DNA of 64,000 nucleotides from JAKEFM01 sp035695825 (GTDB taxonomy: Bacteria; Planctomycetota; UBA1135; JAKEFM01). A program made the position numbers and the translations under genes. This document shows, in pieces, positions 16,701 through 25,091 of the stretch (within the stretch, counting starts at the first letter, position 1; every line of letters starts with the position of its first letter). Location of the stretch: contig DASRRH010000022.1 of assembly GCA_035695825.1 (NCBI GenBank), positions 186,001 through 250,000 on the forward strand, written 5' to 3'. The notes below the pieces were generated by a model, which did no database searches, was not told where the DNA came from, and saw nothing but the letters and a program-made list of their open reading frames with translations.

Positions 16701-18298
16701 CCCGCCGGGAGGAGGAGCAGCGGCGCGCCGAGGAAGCGCGGCGGCGGACGGAGGAGGAGGAGCGGCGCGCCGAGGAAGCGCGGCGGCGGACGGAGGAGGA
16801 GCAGCGGCGGCGGGCGGAGGCGGAGAGGCGACGCGGGGAAGAGGAGCGTCGTCACCGCGAGGAGGTCGAGGCGCTCAAGCGCACGCGGGAGTGGCGCACG
16901 GGCGACCTCGTCTGGAACCGCCTGCGGCTCGCCGGGGCCTCGCGCCGCGGCAAGAAGCACCTCCGCCACTACCTCGACCGGCGCAACCGCCTCCTTCTCT
17001 CCCTCCGGCGGGCCGGCGCCCGCGTCATCGGGAGAAGGCGAGCCGTCGTCGCCTCCTGCTGGAGCTTCCCGATCCACTACCACACCTTCGTCTACGAGGA
17101 GATGCAGGAGCTGCGGCGGGCGGGCCTCCGCGTGAACGTCTTCTGCTGGCAGCTCAACCCCCGGCGCGAGCTCCACCCGGCCTTCCGCCCCCTGTGGCGC
17201 AACCGCGTCGTCCTCCAGGCGGACTGGTTCATCCACCAGCGGGACCTCGCGCACTTCCGGCGGACGCGCCCCGAGCGCGTCGAGACCTTCCTCGAGAAGG
17301 TCGCCGCCGAGACGGGCTGGACCCGGGACGAGGTCCTCGCGCACTGGGTCGTGCTCGGGGGGTTCACGTTCGCCCGCTACCTCGAGCTCGCGGGTGCGGA
17401 CTACCTCCACTCCTATTTCTTCTACGACCAGTCGTTCATGGCCATGCAGGCGGCCTACCTCCTCGGCATCCCGCGGGGGATCACCGCCTACGCGGACCAC
17501 ATGCTGAACGACTACCCGCTCAAGTGCGTCCGCCTCCAGCTCGAGCTCGCCGACCTCGTCGTCGCGACGAGCCGCCGCATCCGCGACGAGGTCTCCGCCC
17601 TCGGGGGAGGGCGCTTCGATGAAAAGATCCTCGTCAAACCGAACGGCGTCGACCTCGGCCGGTTCCCCTACGCCGATCCCGCGCGATTCGCCCGGGAGAA
17701 CGGCGTTCCGGAGCTCGTCGCGGTGAACCGGATCGAGCCGAAGAAGGGGCTCGAGGTCCTCGCGGAGGCGATGCACCGGCTCGTCGAGCGCGGCGTCCCG
17801 GCTCGTTTGAACATCGTCGGGGCCTTCGACCCCTACAACCCCTCGAGCCGGGCCTACGGGGAGGCGGTCGAGGCGCGCGTGAAGGAGCTCGGCCTCGGCG
17901 ACCGAGTCGTCTTCCACGGCGCGAAGCGCCAGCCCGAGGTCGCCGCGATCCTCGCCCGATCCCGCGTCTTCGTCGCCCCCTACGTCGAGGTCTCCTCGGG
18001 AGACAAGGACGGGATCCCGACCGCCCTCCTCGAAGCGATGGCGACGGGCCTCCCCGTCGTCGCGACGGACGCGGGCTCGATCCCCGAGGTCGTCCGGGAC
18101 GGCGTCCAGGGGCTCACGGTGCCGCAGCGGGACCCCGAGCGCCTCGCCGAGGCGATCGAGCGGCTGCTGCGCGACCCTTCCCTCTGCGCGAGCCTGGGCG
18201 AGGCGGGGCGGCGGCGCGTCGAGGCCGACTACAACATTCGCGTGACGGAGGGGGTCCTCCACCGCCGGATCGGGGCGCTCCTCGAGCGCCGGCGCTGA
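13778..18298 (+). CDS. Giant fusion: SPASM-like Cys4, degenerate radical-SAM-like region, GT2, coiled coil, GT4
   Basis: A single 1506-residue frame. Residues 30-100 look like a SPASM segment: Cys35 in LCNAPFGVL, Cys53 in DGDLRPCEYAG, and Cys94/Cys97 in CGRC, which could hold an Fe-S cluster or zinc. Residues about 130-360 have the strand-helix rhythm of a radical SAM barrel (LRRLEIAGDAPLRSAGVRR) but lack the CxxxCxxC motif. Residues about 490-720 are a GT2 domain (TVLVPSYRHEAYVEEALRSV, VVDDASPD, LNSDD). Residues about 870-1037 are a highly charged coiled coil with a tandem repeat. Residues about 1085-1500 are a GT4 domain (AVNRIEPKKGLEVL; IPTALLEAMATGLPVVAT). The protein probably makes two successive glycosyl transfers in glycan assembly; the SPASM part has no known role without a radical SAM core. 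Confidence 0.88.
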   Translation: MTLVRILGGPESSLERERLDEWRSSPAPTGRRPLCNAPFGVLVVRPDGDLRPCEYAGVSLGDAGVRSLASAWSGRELRAIRADLAGGAFRREVCGRCVRKLEAGLFPQAPPIRDYDAVAPVALGSPDALPQVLVVEVEEDGGFEPPDRFFEEVETWLPSLRRLEIAGDAPLRSAGVRRLLALARAGRAGPEVLLRAGSLGDLSEAGAALEGVARLRLLLRLDRAVDFGLLRTYAKFSRERSIPLEFSLLVGPSNWFDVVGLADLGEEVGARLRLGVEDPEGRRPLADLSLDEIGFVRLALGKDRERFDVSPPSAGLSLDAYDRFLAECRELHRERAEEALRTGSGAGGAGTRLCLPPTDHPRTRVETSTLALLLLLQRIPDAPSVRTWLHEVVSEDGFAAKARGRFSLRWIAFWGVGVFRDPSARAALRTVYAEEGARDRLLHEDRRETARLGLESTVGVWRGHLGLDRVAVRQPPFRVPESVPAPAGSPDVTVLVPSYRHEAYVEEALRSVLAQTYPRFRLLVVDDASPDATVERARRLNDPRIEVVVRDRNLGLGENVAAALSEVRTPYVALLNSDDLFHPERLERCRRALEGHPSAVLAATGVFLVDARGGALSPETTVPLLDGEEIAGWVSWYAAARQDAAESGGLLGPLLQHNFLATSSNIFCRTDYLRSQADRIRRLKYCLDWALFLEAAAGDALLHLPENLLAYRLHATNTVWFREAERWRYVLEVNRVLASALRRLLATGEGRPGGVERVIEGVVENLVRRVGHNEEADGFALFLDAFLRDVDLEEEAARSPRVRELLGELEHHASERKQAGYLQASIGPEADALLSVRWQVPYLRVLHSVAEVAQDEAGFLRGTVAYLRREKDRLAEEIGASARTGDDAGRRHEVLETEIGQVLQRLAALESEKSSLEEERHALVAERPLLEREIADLEARIVSLDGEVAQARRGKEEATKERAVVERSLAEERESRREEEQRRAEEARRRTEEEERRAEEARRRTEEEQRRRAEAERRRGEEERRHREEVEALKRTREWRTGDLVWNRLRLAGASRRGKKHLRHYLDRRNRLLLSLRRAGARVIGRRRAVVASCWSFPIHYHTFVYEEMQELRRAGLRVNVFCWQLNPRRELHPAFRPLWRNRVVLQADWFIHQRDLAHFRRTRPERVETFLEKVAAETGWTRDEVLAHWVVLGGFTFARYLELAGADYLHSYFFYDQSFMAMQAAYLLGIPRGITAYADHMLNDYPLKCVRLQLELADLVVATSRRIRDEVSALGGGRFDEKILVKPNGVDLGRFPYADPARFARENGVPELVAVNRIEPKKGLEVLAEAMHRLVERGVPARLNIVGAFDPYNPSSRAYGEAVEARVKELGLGDRVVFHGAKRQPEVAAILARSRVFVAPYVEVSSGDKDGIPTALLEAMATGLPVVATDAGSIPEVVRDGVQGLTVPQRDPERLAEAIERLLRDPSLCASLGEAGRRRVEADYNIRVTEGVLHRRIGALLERRR
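16721..16804 (+). repeat. Tandem 42-bp repeat in the coiled coil of the fusion gene
   Basis: Two near-identical 42-base units (16721-16762 and 16763-16804) encode the 14-residue block RRAEEARRRTEEEE/Q twice. The unit is four heptad halves long, so duplication keeps the coiled-coil phase. It sits inside a longer Glu/Arg-rich region. Confidence 0.85.
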
Positions 18299-18307
18299 GG
18301 CTCAGCG
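18293..18307. repeat. 15-base palindrome holding both convergent stop codons
   Basis: CGCTGAG, one G, then CTCAGCG. The TGA of the fusion gene lies in the left arm and the TGA of the methyltransferase (read on the minus strand) lies in the right arm. It is too tight for a good hairpin and has no T run. Confidence 0.4.
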
Positions 18308-19414
18308 GCGCCGGACGAGGATCCGCGCGCAGATCCGCTCGAGGTCCTCGCGGTCCATCGACCGGAACGGCTCCACGAGCTGCGCCTGGTCCGCGGGGGA
18401 GAGCGACGCGTGCCGCGCCGTCTCGACCCGCTCGACGTCGAATCCGTGCTTCTCGAAGAGGGCGCAGAGCTGGCCGCACCGGAGCCGGTTGCTGCCGAAG
18501 ACGATCTCGTCCCTCGTGTCGAGCTTCAGGAACTCGAAGGGGCTCGCGACGAGGCCGGGGTAGATGCGGTGGTCGGAGAAGTCGACCAAGTGGTGGCCGT
18601 ACCCTCCGGGCTTCGTGACCCTCCGGAAGGACTCGAGGAGGTCCTCGATCCGGTCGAGGTGTTCGAGGAAGGAGTTCGAGAACACGACGTCGGCCTCCCC
18701 GTCGCGAAGGCTCATGTCGTAGACCGAGTCCTGGAGAAAGACGAGGCGGCTCCGGTCGATGCCGGCGGGGTCCCCGGCGCCGAGTTTCGACAGGTCGAAG
18801 CCCCGGAGGTTGCGGAGGACCTCCTCGGGCGGGACGCGGTCGGGATCGAGGAGCCGGCGCGAGGCGACCAACATCCAGGCCGCGCAGGTCGCGAGTGCCT
18901 TCGCGGCCCGCGGCCAGTCCTGGATCGGGTCGATGTCGACTCCGTAGGCGCGCTCCGCGCCGATCGAGAGGAGGAGGAAGGTGAAGGCGAAGGGGTTCAC
19001 GGAGCCGCACCCGAGGTCGACCACCGTGGCGCCGGCGAACCGCGAGCGCGGCAGGACGGCGAGGACCGGCCGAAGGAGATCGTAGTACCGGCGAGGACCG
19101 TAGCGGTTGTTGTGGTAATCGAACGCGGCCTCGAGCTCCTGCTGGAGGAGGTCCCCGAGGATCCAGTCGTCGTCCTCGTCGTACTTCTCGCCCGACCGGA
19201 GCCGGGCGACGAGCTCCTCGGTCAGATGGAGCAGCGGGACGCCCTGGAGCGCTTCGCGCCTCCGGATCTCCCAGACGGGGCGAAACTCCCCTCCGCGGCT
19301 GAAGACGCGGGGCTTCTCGCCGGGGCCCGCGACGCGGGTCGTCTCGGGGCCCGGAGGCGGGGGGGGCTTCCCCGACCCGGAGGCGGGATTCGGCTTGCGG
19401 AAGGGGGACCACAT
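18302..19414 (-). CDS. Class I SAM-dependent methyltransferase
   Basis: A 370-residue methyltransferase. Motif I is VVDLGCGSVNPFAF near residue 130, followed by the acidic YGVDIDP (motif II), then DVVFSNSFLEHLDRIEDLL and KPGGYGHHLVDFSDH, the usual post-III region of small-molecule or glycan methyltransferases. The N-terminal 40 residues are Pro/Gly-rich. ATG 19414 is the start nearest the conserved fold; longer frames upstream are non-coding in style. It runs convergently with the fusion gene, and the two stop codons lie within one 15-base palindrome. It is divergent from the next methyltransferase. The likely substrate is a sugar in the local glycan (inference from context). Confidence 0.85.
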   Translation of the reverse strand: MWSPFRKPNPASGSGKPPPPPGPETTRVAGPGEKPRVFSRGGEFRPVWEIRRREALQGVPLLHLTEELVARLRSGEKYDEDDDWILGDLLQQELEAAFDYHNNRYGPRRYYDLLRPVLAVLPRSRFAGATVVDLGCGSVNPFAFTFLLLSIGAERAYGVDIDPIQDWPRAAKALATCAAWMLVASRRLLDPDRVPPEEVLRNLRGFDLSKLGAGDPAGIDRSRLVFLQDSVYDMSLRDGEADVVFSNSFLEHLDRIEDLLESFRRVTKPGGYGHHLVDFSDHRIYPGLVASPFEFLKLDTRDEIVFGSNRLRCGQLCALFEKHGFDVERVETARHASLSPADQAQLVEPFRSMDREDLERICARILVRRR

Positions 19415-19530
19415 GCGAGCGACCGGCGTTCGTCGTGCGGATGCGGGGCCCGACCCCTCCCGCGCGGACGGCGAATCTACCCGGACGCGGCGGGTTCCGT
19501 CCACGCGCGAAGGAGCCGGCGCCGGATCGA

Positions 19531-19536
19531 GTATCC
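19531..19536 (+). promoter_or_regulatory. Candidate -10 hexamer (TATCCT) for leaderless start at 19547
   Basis: TATCCT is followed by exactly 10 bases and then GTG 19547, with no Shine-Dalgarno sequence between. The genes at 26844 and 29939 show the same spacing. No clear -35 box. Confidence 0.45.
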
Positions 19537-19546
19537 TCCACCGCCC

Positions 19547-21004
19547 GTGAGGAAACTCACCCCGCCCGCCACGCCCTGGATGTCGGCGGCCCTTCCGCCG
19601 AGCGAGGGGATGCCTCCCCCGATGCTCGTCCCGGAGGAGCTTCGCTTCCTCGTCTGGCTCACGCAGTCCGTCTTCGAAGGGTGGGGGGCCGTCGTGGACC
19701 TCGGGCCGTGGCTCGGAAGCAGCACCTGCGCGCTCGCCGAAGGTCTGCGTCGCAAGGGCCGGCGCGAGCGGATCCGGGCGTTCGACAACTTCGTTTGGCG
19801 GCGGGACTACATGGAGCGGCACTATCCGGCGGACCTCCCGGACCACGCCGACTTCCGCTTCCTCTTCGAGCGGTTCACGCGGCCGTACGCCGACCTCGTC
19901 GAGGCCCACACGGTGGACCTCCACACTTACCGATGGAACGGCGGGCCGATCGAGATCCTGTTCGTCGACGCGGCGAAGGACTGGGAGCTCACGAACAACA
20001 TCCTCGCCTCCTTCGGGCGAGCCCTCGTCCCCGGGAAGTCCCTCGTCGTCCTGCAGGACTACCAGCACTGGTCAACCTACTTCCTCCCGCTCGTCTTCGG
20101 CAGCCGGCCCGACCTCTGGGAGGGCGTCCACATGACCGAGGACGGGTACACCGCCACCTTCCGGACGCGCCGGCCGCTCGAGGGACCCGGCGGAATCGAA
20201 CGGTACTCCCGCGCCTCGTTCCCGTACGAGAAGGCGGCGCCGCTCCTGCGGGGGATCGCCGAGGAGCGAAGCGGGAGGAACCGGCTGACCCTGCTCGGGT
20301 GTCTCCTGCGCCTGATGCACATCGAAGGCCGGAAGGAGGAGGCGGCGCGCCTGCGCGAACAGATCGAACGCGATCCGGAGGCGTCTCGGGTTCTCCCTTC
20401 TCTCGCCGGGGTCGACGAGACCCTCTACGAGGACCTCGAGCGCGGGTGGGGGGAGCGGGCGGCGGGCCGCTCCGAGAAGGCGCTCGAGATCGCCCGCTCC
20501 GGGCTCGCCCGGCGGCCGGGTGAGCCCTATTTCCGGACGCTCCTCGCCTGGTCGCTCGGCTCCCTGGGCCGCTGGGAGGAGGCCGAGCGGGAAATCGACG
20601 CGCTCGTGCGCGAGGCGCCGACGTTCCTCGAGGGCTGGCTCAATCGCGCGAAGATGCACCTCGAGCGGGGCCGCCCGAAGGACGCGCGGGCGGACGCGGA
20701 GCGGGCGCGCGCCCTGGCGGGGGGGGAGGCGAACCTCCCGACGGACTACTTCGAGGTCGTTGCCCAGGGGCGTATCCGCGAGGGGGACGCCGCGGGCGCG
20801 CTCGCCGCGCTCGAGCGCTTGGTCGAGCGTCGCCCCGGGGACGCGAGGCCCCTCCTCTGGAGGGCGCGGGCGCTGCGGCTCGCCGGCCGTCCTCGAGAGG
20901 CGCTCGCCGATGCGCGCGAGGCCTTGCGGCTCGAGCCCTCGAACGAGGAGGTGGCGCGCGAGGTGCGCGCGCTCGAGGGAGACGCGGGCGTCGCGGGCCG
21001 CTAG
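19547..21004 (+). CDS. SAM-methyltransferase-like domain fused to TPR repeats
   Basis: A 485-residue protein in two parts. Residues about 35-235 look like a Methyltransf_24-type Rossmann domain: AVVDLGPWLGSSTCALAEGL in place of motif I, RIRAFDNF, EILFVDAAKDW, SLVVLQDYQHW. From about residue 300 it is TPR-like: paired helices such as WSLGSLGRWEEAEREIDALV and ALRLAGRPREALADAREALR with the usual Gly/Ala/Pro positions. The fold suggests modification of, or assembly on, a partner protein or glycan. GTG 19547 is chosen because a TATCCT hexamer lies 10 bases before it; ATG 19580 is the alternative. It is divergent from the methyltransferase at 18302-19414. Confidence 0.8.
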   Translation: MRKLTPPATPWMSAALPPSEGMPPPMLVPEELRFLVWLTQSVFEGWGAVVDLGPWLGSSTCALAEGLRRKGRRERIRAFDNFVWRRDYMERHYPADLPDHADFRFLFERFTRPYADLVEAHTVDLHTYRWNGGPIEILFVDAAKDWELTNNILASFGRALVPGKSLVVLQDYQHWSTYFLPLVFGSRPDLWEGVHMTEDGYTATFRTRRPLEGPGGIERYSRASFPYEKAAPLLRGIAEERSGRNRLTLLGCLLRLMHIEGRKEEAARLREQIERDPEASRVLPSLAGVDETLYEDLERGWGERAAGRSEKALEIARSGLARRPGEPYFRTLLAWSLGSLGRWEEAEREIDALVREAPTFLEGWLNRAKMHLERGRPKDARADAERARALAGGEANLPTDYFEVVAQGRIREGDAAGALAALERLVERRPGDARPLLWRARALRLAGRPREALADAREALRLEPSNEEVAREVRALEGDAGVAGR

Positions 21005-21035
21005 CGCGGCATCGACGCGGCGACTGCGAGACGCC

Positions 21036-22907
21036 GTGAAGCCGCCGAGCTTCGCCCGGTCGCTGACGTACGGCTCGGCGATCTTCCTCGCCTGGTCGGT
21101 CCACCGAACCCTGGGACCGCACCTGACGGGACCGGAGGGCGCCGAGTCCACCCTCTCCATCCGGTGCCTCCCACGGAGCACCGCGCACCCCGATGCGCGT
21201 GGCGCCAACGTCTCGCTTTGGCAACTGGCCGTGGACGGGCGCAGGCTGCGGTGGGACGAGGTGGGGAGGGACGGGGCGTGGCAGGTGTACGGGGATTCCA
21301 TCCTCTCCCTCCTCGTACACGTGGGCGACTCCAACCCCGGCGTCCTCACATGCCGAGGTCGTTCCCTCGTTGCGGCATTCCTTCGCACGAACGCGTCGGG
21401 CCGAATCCGGCTCGAGAGGGGGGGCGAGCCCGTCGCGGAGGAAGATCTCTACACGGCGGAAGAGAAGGGAGGCGTCGCGGTGGTCGAGATCCCGCTCCGG
21501 CCTCCGAGGGCCTGGGTTCTCGGGGGAGCCCTCGTCCTCTTCTTGGCGGCCGCTTGGCGCCTCGGACCCAGTCGGACCGGGTCCGGGGGGACGCGGTGGC
21601 TGGTCTTCCTCCTCGCGATCCTCCACTTCTCCGTGTGGGCCTCGCAGAGGATCGGCCTCGGCTCCGACTCGCTCGGCTACCTCCAGCATGCTCGAGCGCA
21701 GCTCTTCCAGGGGTTCCCGAGCTACTTCCCCCCGGGGTATCCGACCTTCCTCGCCATCCTCGATCTCCTCCCCGTCGGGGGTCTCGGAGGTCGCGTCACG
21801 TTCGTCCAGCACGTCATGGCCATCGCCGTCGTCCTCTGGGTTGTCCGCTTCCTCCGGTCCGTCCTCCCGGAGAACGCGGTCTACGCGGCCGGAATCGTCG
21901 CGGGAGTGGCGACCCCGTCCTGGGCTGCGCCCAACCTGCTCCTGTCCGAGCCCCTGGCCCTCTTCGGGATGGCGGGAGCCCTCCATTTCTCGGCCCGATC
22001 CTGCGCGTCGGGCTCGCCGGCTCGGGCGGCAGTCGCGGGGCTGTTCGCCGGATGGGCGGGGATCACGAGGGTGGTTCCTCTCGCGGCCTCCGTGCCGTCG
22101 GCCCTTCTCCTCTTCTTTCTCCGGGCTCCTCCGCGGCGCGGGAGGCTCGCGGCCGTCTTCCTGGCGGCGGCCCTGGCCCTCCCTGGGCTGTTCGTCGCCT
22201 GGCACGGCGCGCGGGCCGGCCAGTGGCGGCTCGCGGGCTCGGTGGGCTTCCACCTCCTCAATCGGGTCGTGACGAGTCAGCGACAGCTCGACGAGGAGGG
22301 GGCCGCGACGAGGGAGTTGCTCTCCCTCCTCGGCGGAGCCGATCCGCGGGGTCGGGTGCACTGGGAACTCGCGCGGGAGGTGCTCAAAGTTCGGAGCTAC
22401 GACGAGACCGAGCAGCTCTTTCGCCGGGTGGCGATGGAAGGGATTCGGAAGGACCCGTTCGCCTTCGTCGGATTCTCCGCACGACAGGCCCTGGCGCAGT
22501 ACTTCGCGGACCCTTGCCCGGACCTATGGCACTGGGGCTTCCTTGCGGACGTCAACCTAGAGCTGGAAACGCCCCCCCTGCTCGGGTGGACCCGCTCGAG
22601 TTTCGAGTGGCGGCGCGCGATGCACGGTGCGTCCGCGTGGACCTACCCGGTTCTGGCAGGGCTGTCGATCGTCGGATTCGTCATGAGCCTGCGGAGTCGG
22701 AGGCTCCGCCCTCTCCTCGCCCTCGGGTGGATCCCGGTCGGCTACCTCCTCGCCACGGCCTTCGTGGAGTTCTTCCTCGCCCGGTACAACGCCGCCGTCT
22801 TCCCGTTCGTCGCGGGGATGGCCGTCGTACCGCTCGTCTGGCTCGCGGACCTCGGCTCGCGGTGGACGCGAAGTGGATGCCCTCGGGGGACCCCGGCCGC
22901 GCCGTAG
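21036..22907 (+). CDS. Polytopic membrane glycosyltransferase-like protein (GT-C/ArnT-PMT superfamily)
   Basis: A 623-residue integral membrane protein with about ten hydrophobic segments, for example WVLGGALVLFLAAAWRLG and WLVFLLAILHFSVWASQ. After an early segment comes the loop GLGSDSLGYLQHARAQL; an acidic residue at the start of the first periplasmic loop is the usual catalytic base of GT-C enzymes, and SYFPPGYPTFLAILDLL follows as in PMT-type proteins. The N-terminal 160 residues form an extra soluble-looking domain between the first segment and the rest. It would use a lipid-linked sugar on the outer face of the membrane. Start GTG 21036, 31 bases after the previous stop; the Shine-Dalgarno is weak. 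Confidence 0.72.
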   Translation: MKPPSFARSLTYGSAIFLAWSVHRTLGPHLTGPEGAESTLSIRCLPRSTAHPDARGANVSLWQLAVDGRRLRWDEVGRDGAWQVYGDSILSLLVHVGDSNPGVLTCRGRSLVAAFLRTNASGRIRLERGGEPVAEEDLYTAEEKGGVAVVEIPLRPPRAWVLGGALVLFLAAAWRLGPSRTGSGGTRWLVFLLAILHFSVWASQRIGLGSDSLGYLQHARAQLFQGFPSYFPPGYPTFLAILDLLPVGGLGGRVTFVQHVMAIAVVLWVVRFLRSVLPENAVYAAGIVAGVATPSWAAPNLLLSEPLALFGMAGALHFSARSCASGSPARAAVAGLFAGWAGITRVVPLAASVPSALLLFFLRAPPRRGRLAAVFLAAALALPGLFVAWHGARAGQWRLAGSVGFHLLNRVVTSQRQLDEEGAATRELLSLLGGADPRGRVHWELAREVLKVRSYDETEQLFRRVAMEGIRKDPFAFVGFSARQALAQYFADPCPDLWHWGFLADVNLELETPPLLGWTRSSFEWRRAMHGASAWTYPVLAGLSIVGFVMSLRSRRLRPLLALGWIPVGYLLATAFVEFFLARYNAAVFPFVAGMAVVPLVWLADLGSRWTRSGCPRGTPAAP

Positions 22908-23276
22908 GGGGAGGGGGAGCCGCCGGATCCGTCCACGCCCTGGTCCGCCCGGGCGTGAGGTCGTGCCCTCGCGCCGGACTCCGACGAAAGGCGAAGGCGG
23001 TGCCTTCCTCGCGCGGTGCGATGCTCCGGCGGATCCTGCTCGCCGGCGCGACGGCCTTCGCGCAGCTCGCCGGGCCTGGCGGCCGCGCGCCGGGCGGTCT
23101 TTCCGCCTCGACGCGCTCGCGGTGACCGTGCAGGCGAAGAGGAGGAAGGATCGACTCAACGAGCGGCCGAGTCGCCCTTTCGAGGGGAGGGGAAACGCTC
23201 AGGCCGCGCCCGTCGACGGGGACCGGGGTCCCGGAAGGGACTGCGCGGGGCGAGGGACGGGCTAGGATTGGGATCG
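22908..23276 (+). other. Gene-free 369-base stretch
   Basis: Open frames here use codons poorly and match nothing. One (near 23019) starts with a hydrophobic LRRILLAGATAFAQL stretch but ends after about 35 residues, so it is not called. The stretch ends in a TAGGAT hexamer 8 bases before the carbamoyltransferase ATG. Confidence 0.4.
23263..23268 (+). promoter_or_regulatory. Candidate -10 hexamer (TAGGAT) before the carbamoyltransferase
   Basis: TAGGAT ends 8 bases before ATG 23277, close to the spacing of the other leaderless-type hexamers. No -35 box and no strong Shine-Dalgarno sequence are visible. Confidence 0.3.
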
Positions 23277-25091
23277 ATGCACCTCCTCGGGATCTCCGCC
23301 TTTCACGGCGTCGCGGCCGCCGCTCTCCTCCGGGACGGCACGACCCTCGCCGCGGCGGCCGAGGAACGATTCTCGAGGCGGCCACGCGATTCGAGATTCC
23401 CCTCCGGCGCCGTCGCTTTCTGTCTCCGGGAGGCGGGGATCGACGCGGAGGGCGTGGATGTCGTCGTCCTCCACGGCAAACCCGTCTCTCGCTTCATGCG
23501 CGATCTCGAGGTTCACCTCGCCTGTGCGCCCCGCGCGTTCCGACCCTTCCTCCGGGCGGCCGGCGCCTGGATGCAGGAGACGTTGCGCGTCCCGAGCATC
23601 GTCTCCAACGCCCTCGGCGGGTACGGAGGACCCATCCTCTACTGCGAAGGTCACGAGTCGCACGCGGCGAACGCCTTCTACGGGAGCCCGTTCCCCAAGG
23701 CGGCGATCCTCGTCTGCGACGACGGGGGAGAGTGGGCGACGACGAGCCTGGGACGCGGGGAGGGCCGGCGAATCGAGTTGCTCCGCGAGATGCGGTATCC
23801 CCACTCCCTGGGGCTCTTGCTCGGGGCCTTCAGCGAGGCGTGCGGGTTCGCGCCCCGCGCCGCCGACCCCCGGCTCCTTGAGATCGCGGCCCTCGGCGAA
23901 CCGACCTACGTCGACCGGATCCGCGATCGGCTCCTCGACCTGCGCGAGGACGGGTCGTTTCGCGTGGACCTGACGTGCTTCAACCTGCCCCCGAATGGAC
24001 GCCTGACGGACGCGCGGTTCGAGGCGCTCTTCGGTCCTCCCCGTGAGCCGGGCTTGCCCGTCGGGCGGCGGGAGAGGGATCTCGCGCGCTCCGTTCAAGA
24101 CGTCGTCGGAGAGGCGCTGCTCCGGATCGCCCGTCATCTCCACGGTCTGACCGGCGAGGAGAACCTCGTGCTCTCCGGAGAGACCGCCGTGCGCGCGGCC
24201 GCCGACGGCCGGCTCGCCCGGGAGGGACCGTTCGCGCGCCTCTGGATCCCCCCCGCCCCGGACGATGGCGGAGCCGCGCTCGGGGCCGCCCTCCACGCGT
24301 GGCACGGATACCTCGAGCGGGACCGCAACCCCGGGGGGGGGAGCGCGGAGGCGCGCGAGGGGTTCCTCGGCCCGGGGTTCACGGAGGAGGAGATCGGCGC
24401 CGTCCTCGACCGGGTCGGCGCGCAGTCCGAGAGGCTCTCGTGGGAGGACGTCCCCCGGGAGGCCGCCCGCCTCCTCGCGGAGGGAAGGATCGTCGGATGG
24501 TTTCAGGGCCGCATGGAGTTCGGCCCTCTTCCGCGCGGGAACCGCACCGTTCTCGCCGACGCGCGGCGCGCGGATCTCCGAGAACGGATGAACCGCGAGG
24601 TGAAGTACCGCGAGCCCTTCCGGCTCTGCGCCGCGGGAGTCCCCTTCGAGGAGGCTGCCGAGTACTTCGAGGTGCGGTCCGGGTCTTTCTGCGCCCAGGT
24701 GGCCTCGACCGTTCGAGCCTTGCGTCGGAGGGGCGCGGGGGTCGGCGGCCACGACGGTGCTCGGGGAACGCTCGATGACGGACCGGGCGTGCCGGCGGTG
24801 ACGCATCTGGACGGATCGGCCCTCGCCCAAGTCGTGCGAAGGGAGGAGAACCCGCCGTTCCACGACCTCCTGCAGTCCTTCCGGACACGCACGGGGTGTG
24901 CGGTGCTCCTCCAGTCTTCCCTGAACCTGCCGGGCGAGCCGACCGTCTGCACGCCGCTCGAGGCCTACCGCTGCTTCATGCGGACGGAGATGGACGCCCT
25001 GGTCCTCGGGCCCTTCCTCCTCGAGAAGGGGAAGCAGCGAACGCTGCTCGAGGATCCCGATTGGCGGAGGCGTTTCGAGGAGGGCGGATGA
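23277..25091 (+). CDS. NodU/CmcH/TobZ-family carbamoyltransferase
   Basis: Transfers a carbamoyl group from carbamoyl phosphate, via carbamoyl-AMP, to a hydroxyl of a sugar or natural product. The 604 residues comprise the N-terminal Kae1-like ATPase domain (MHLLGISAFHGVAAAAL; metal-site region CEGHESHAANAFYGSPF with His126 and His129; DDGGEW; PAPDDGGAALGAAL) and a C-terminal YrdC-like domain (WFQGRMEFG, VTHLDGSAL, SSLNLPGEPTVCTP). One oddity: the usual family line FGPRALGNRS reads FGPLPRGNRT here, so the Arg is displaced. The SxtJ-like gene overlaps its end by 4 bases. The target is probably a sugar in the local glycan. Confidence 0.9.
   Translation: MHLLGISAFHGVAAAALLRDGTTLAAAAEERFSRRPRDSRFPSGAVAFCLREAGIDAEGVDVVVLHGKPVSRFMRDLEVHLACAPRAFRPFLRAAGAWMQETLRVPSIVSNALGGYGGPILYCEGHESHAANAFYGSPFPKAAILVCDDGGEWATTSLGRGEGRRIELLREMRYPHSLGLLLGAFSEACGFAPRAADPRLLEIAALGEPTYVDRIRDRLLDLREDGSFRVDLTCFNLPPNGRLTDARFEALFGPPREPGLPVGRRERDLARSVQDVVGEALLRIARHLHGLTGEENLVLSGETAVRAAADGRLAREGPFARLWIPPAPDDGGAALGAALHAWHGYLERDRNPGGGSAEAREGFLGPGFTEEEIGAVLDRVGAQSERLSWEDVPREAARLLAEGRIVGWFQGRMEFGPLPRGNRTVLADARRADLRERMNREVKYREPFRLCAAGVPFEEAAEYFEVRSGSFCAQVASTVRALRRRGAGVGGHDGARGTLDDGPGVPAVTHLDGSALAQVVRREENPPFHDLLQSFRTRTGCAVLLQSSLNLPGEPTVCTPLEAYRCFMRTEMDALVLGPFLLEKGKQRTLLEDPDWRRRFEEGG

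Noticed and set aside
22908..23276. Short frames with a hydrophobic start near 23019
   Set aside because: They end within about 35 residues or have shadow-like codon use; no homology is recognised.
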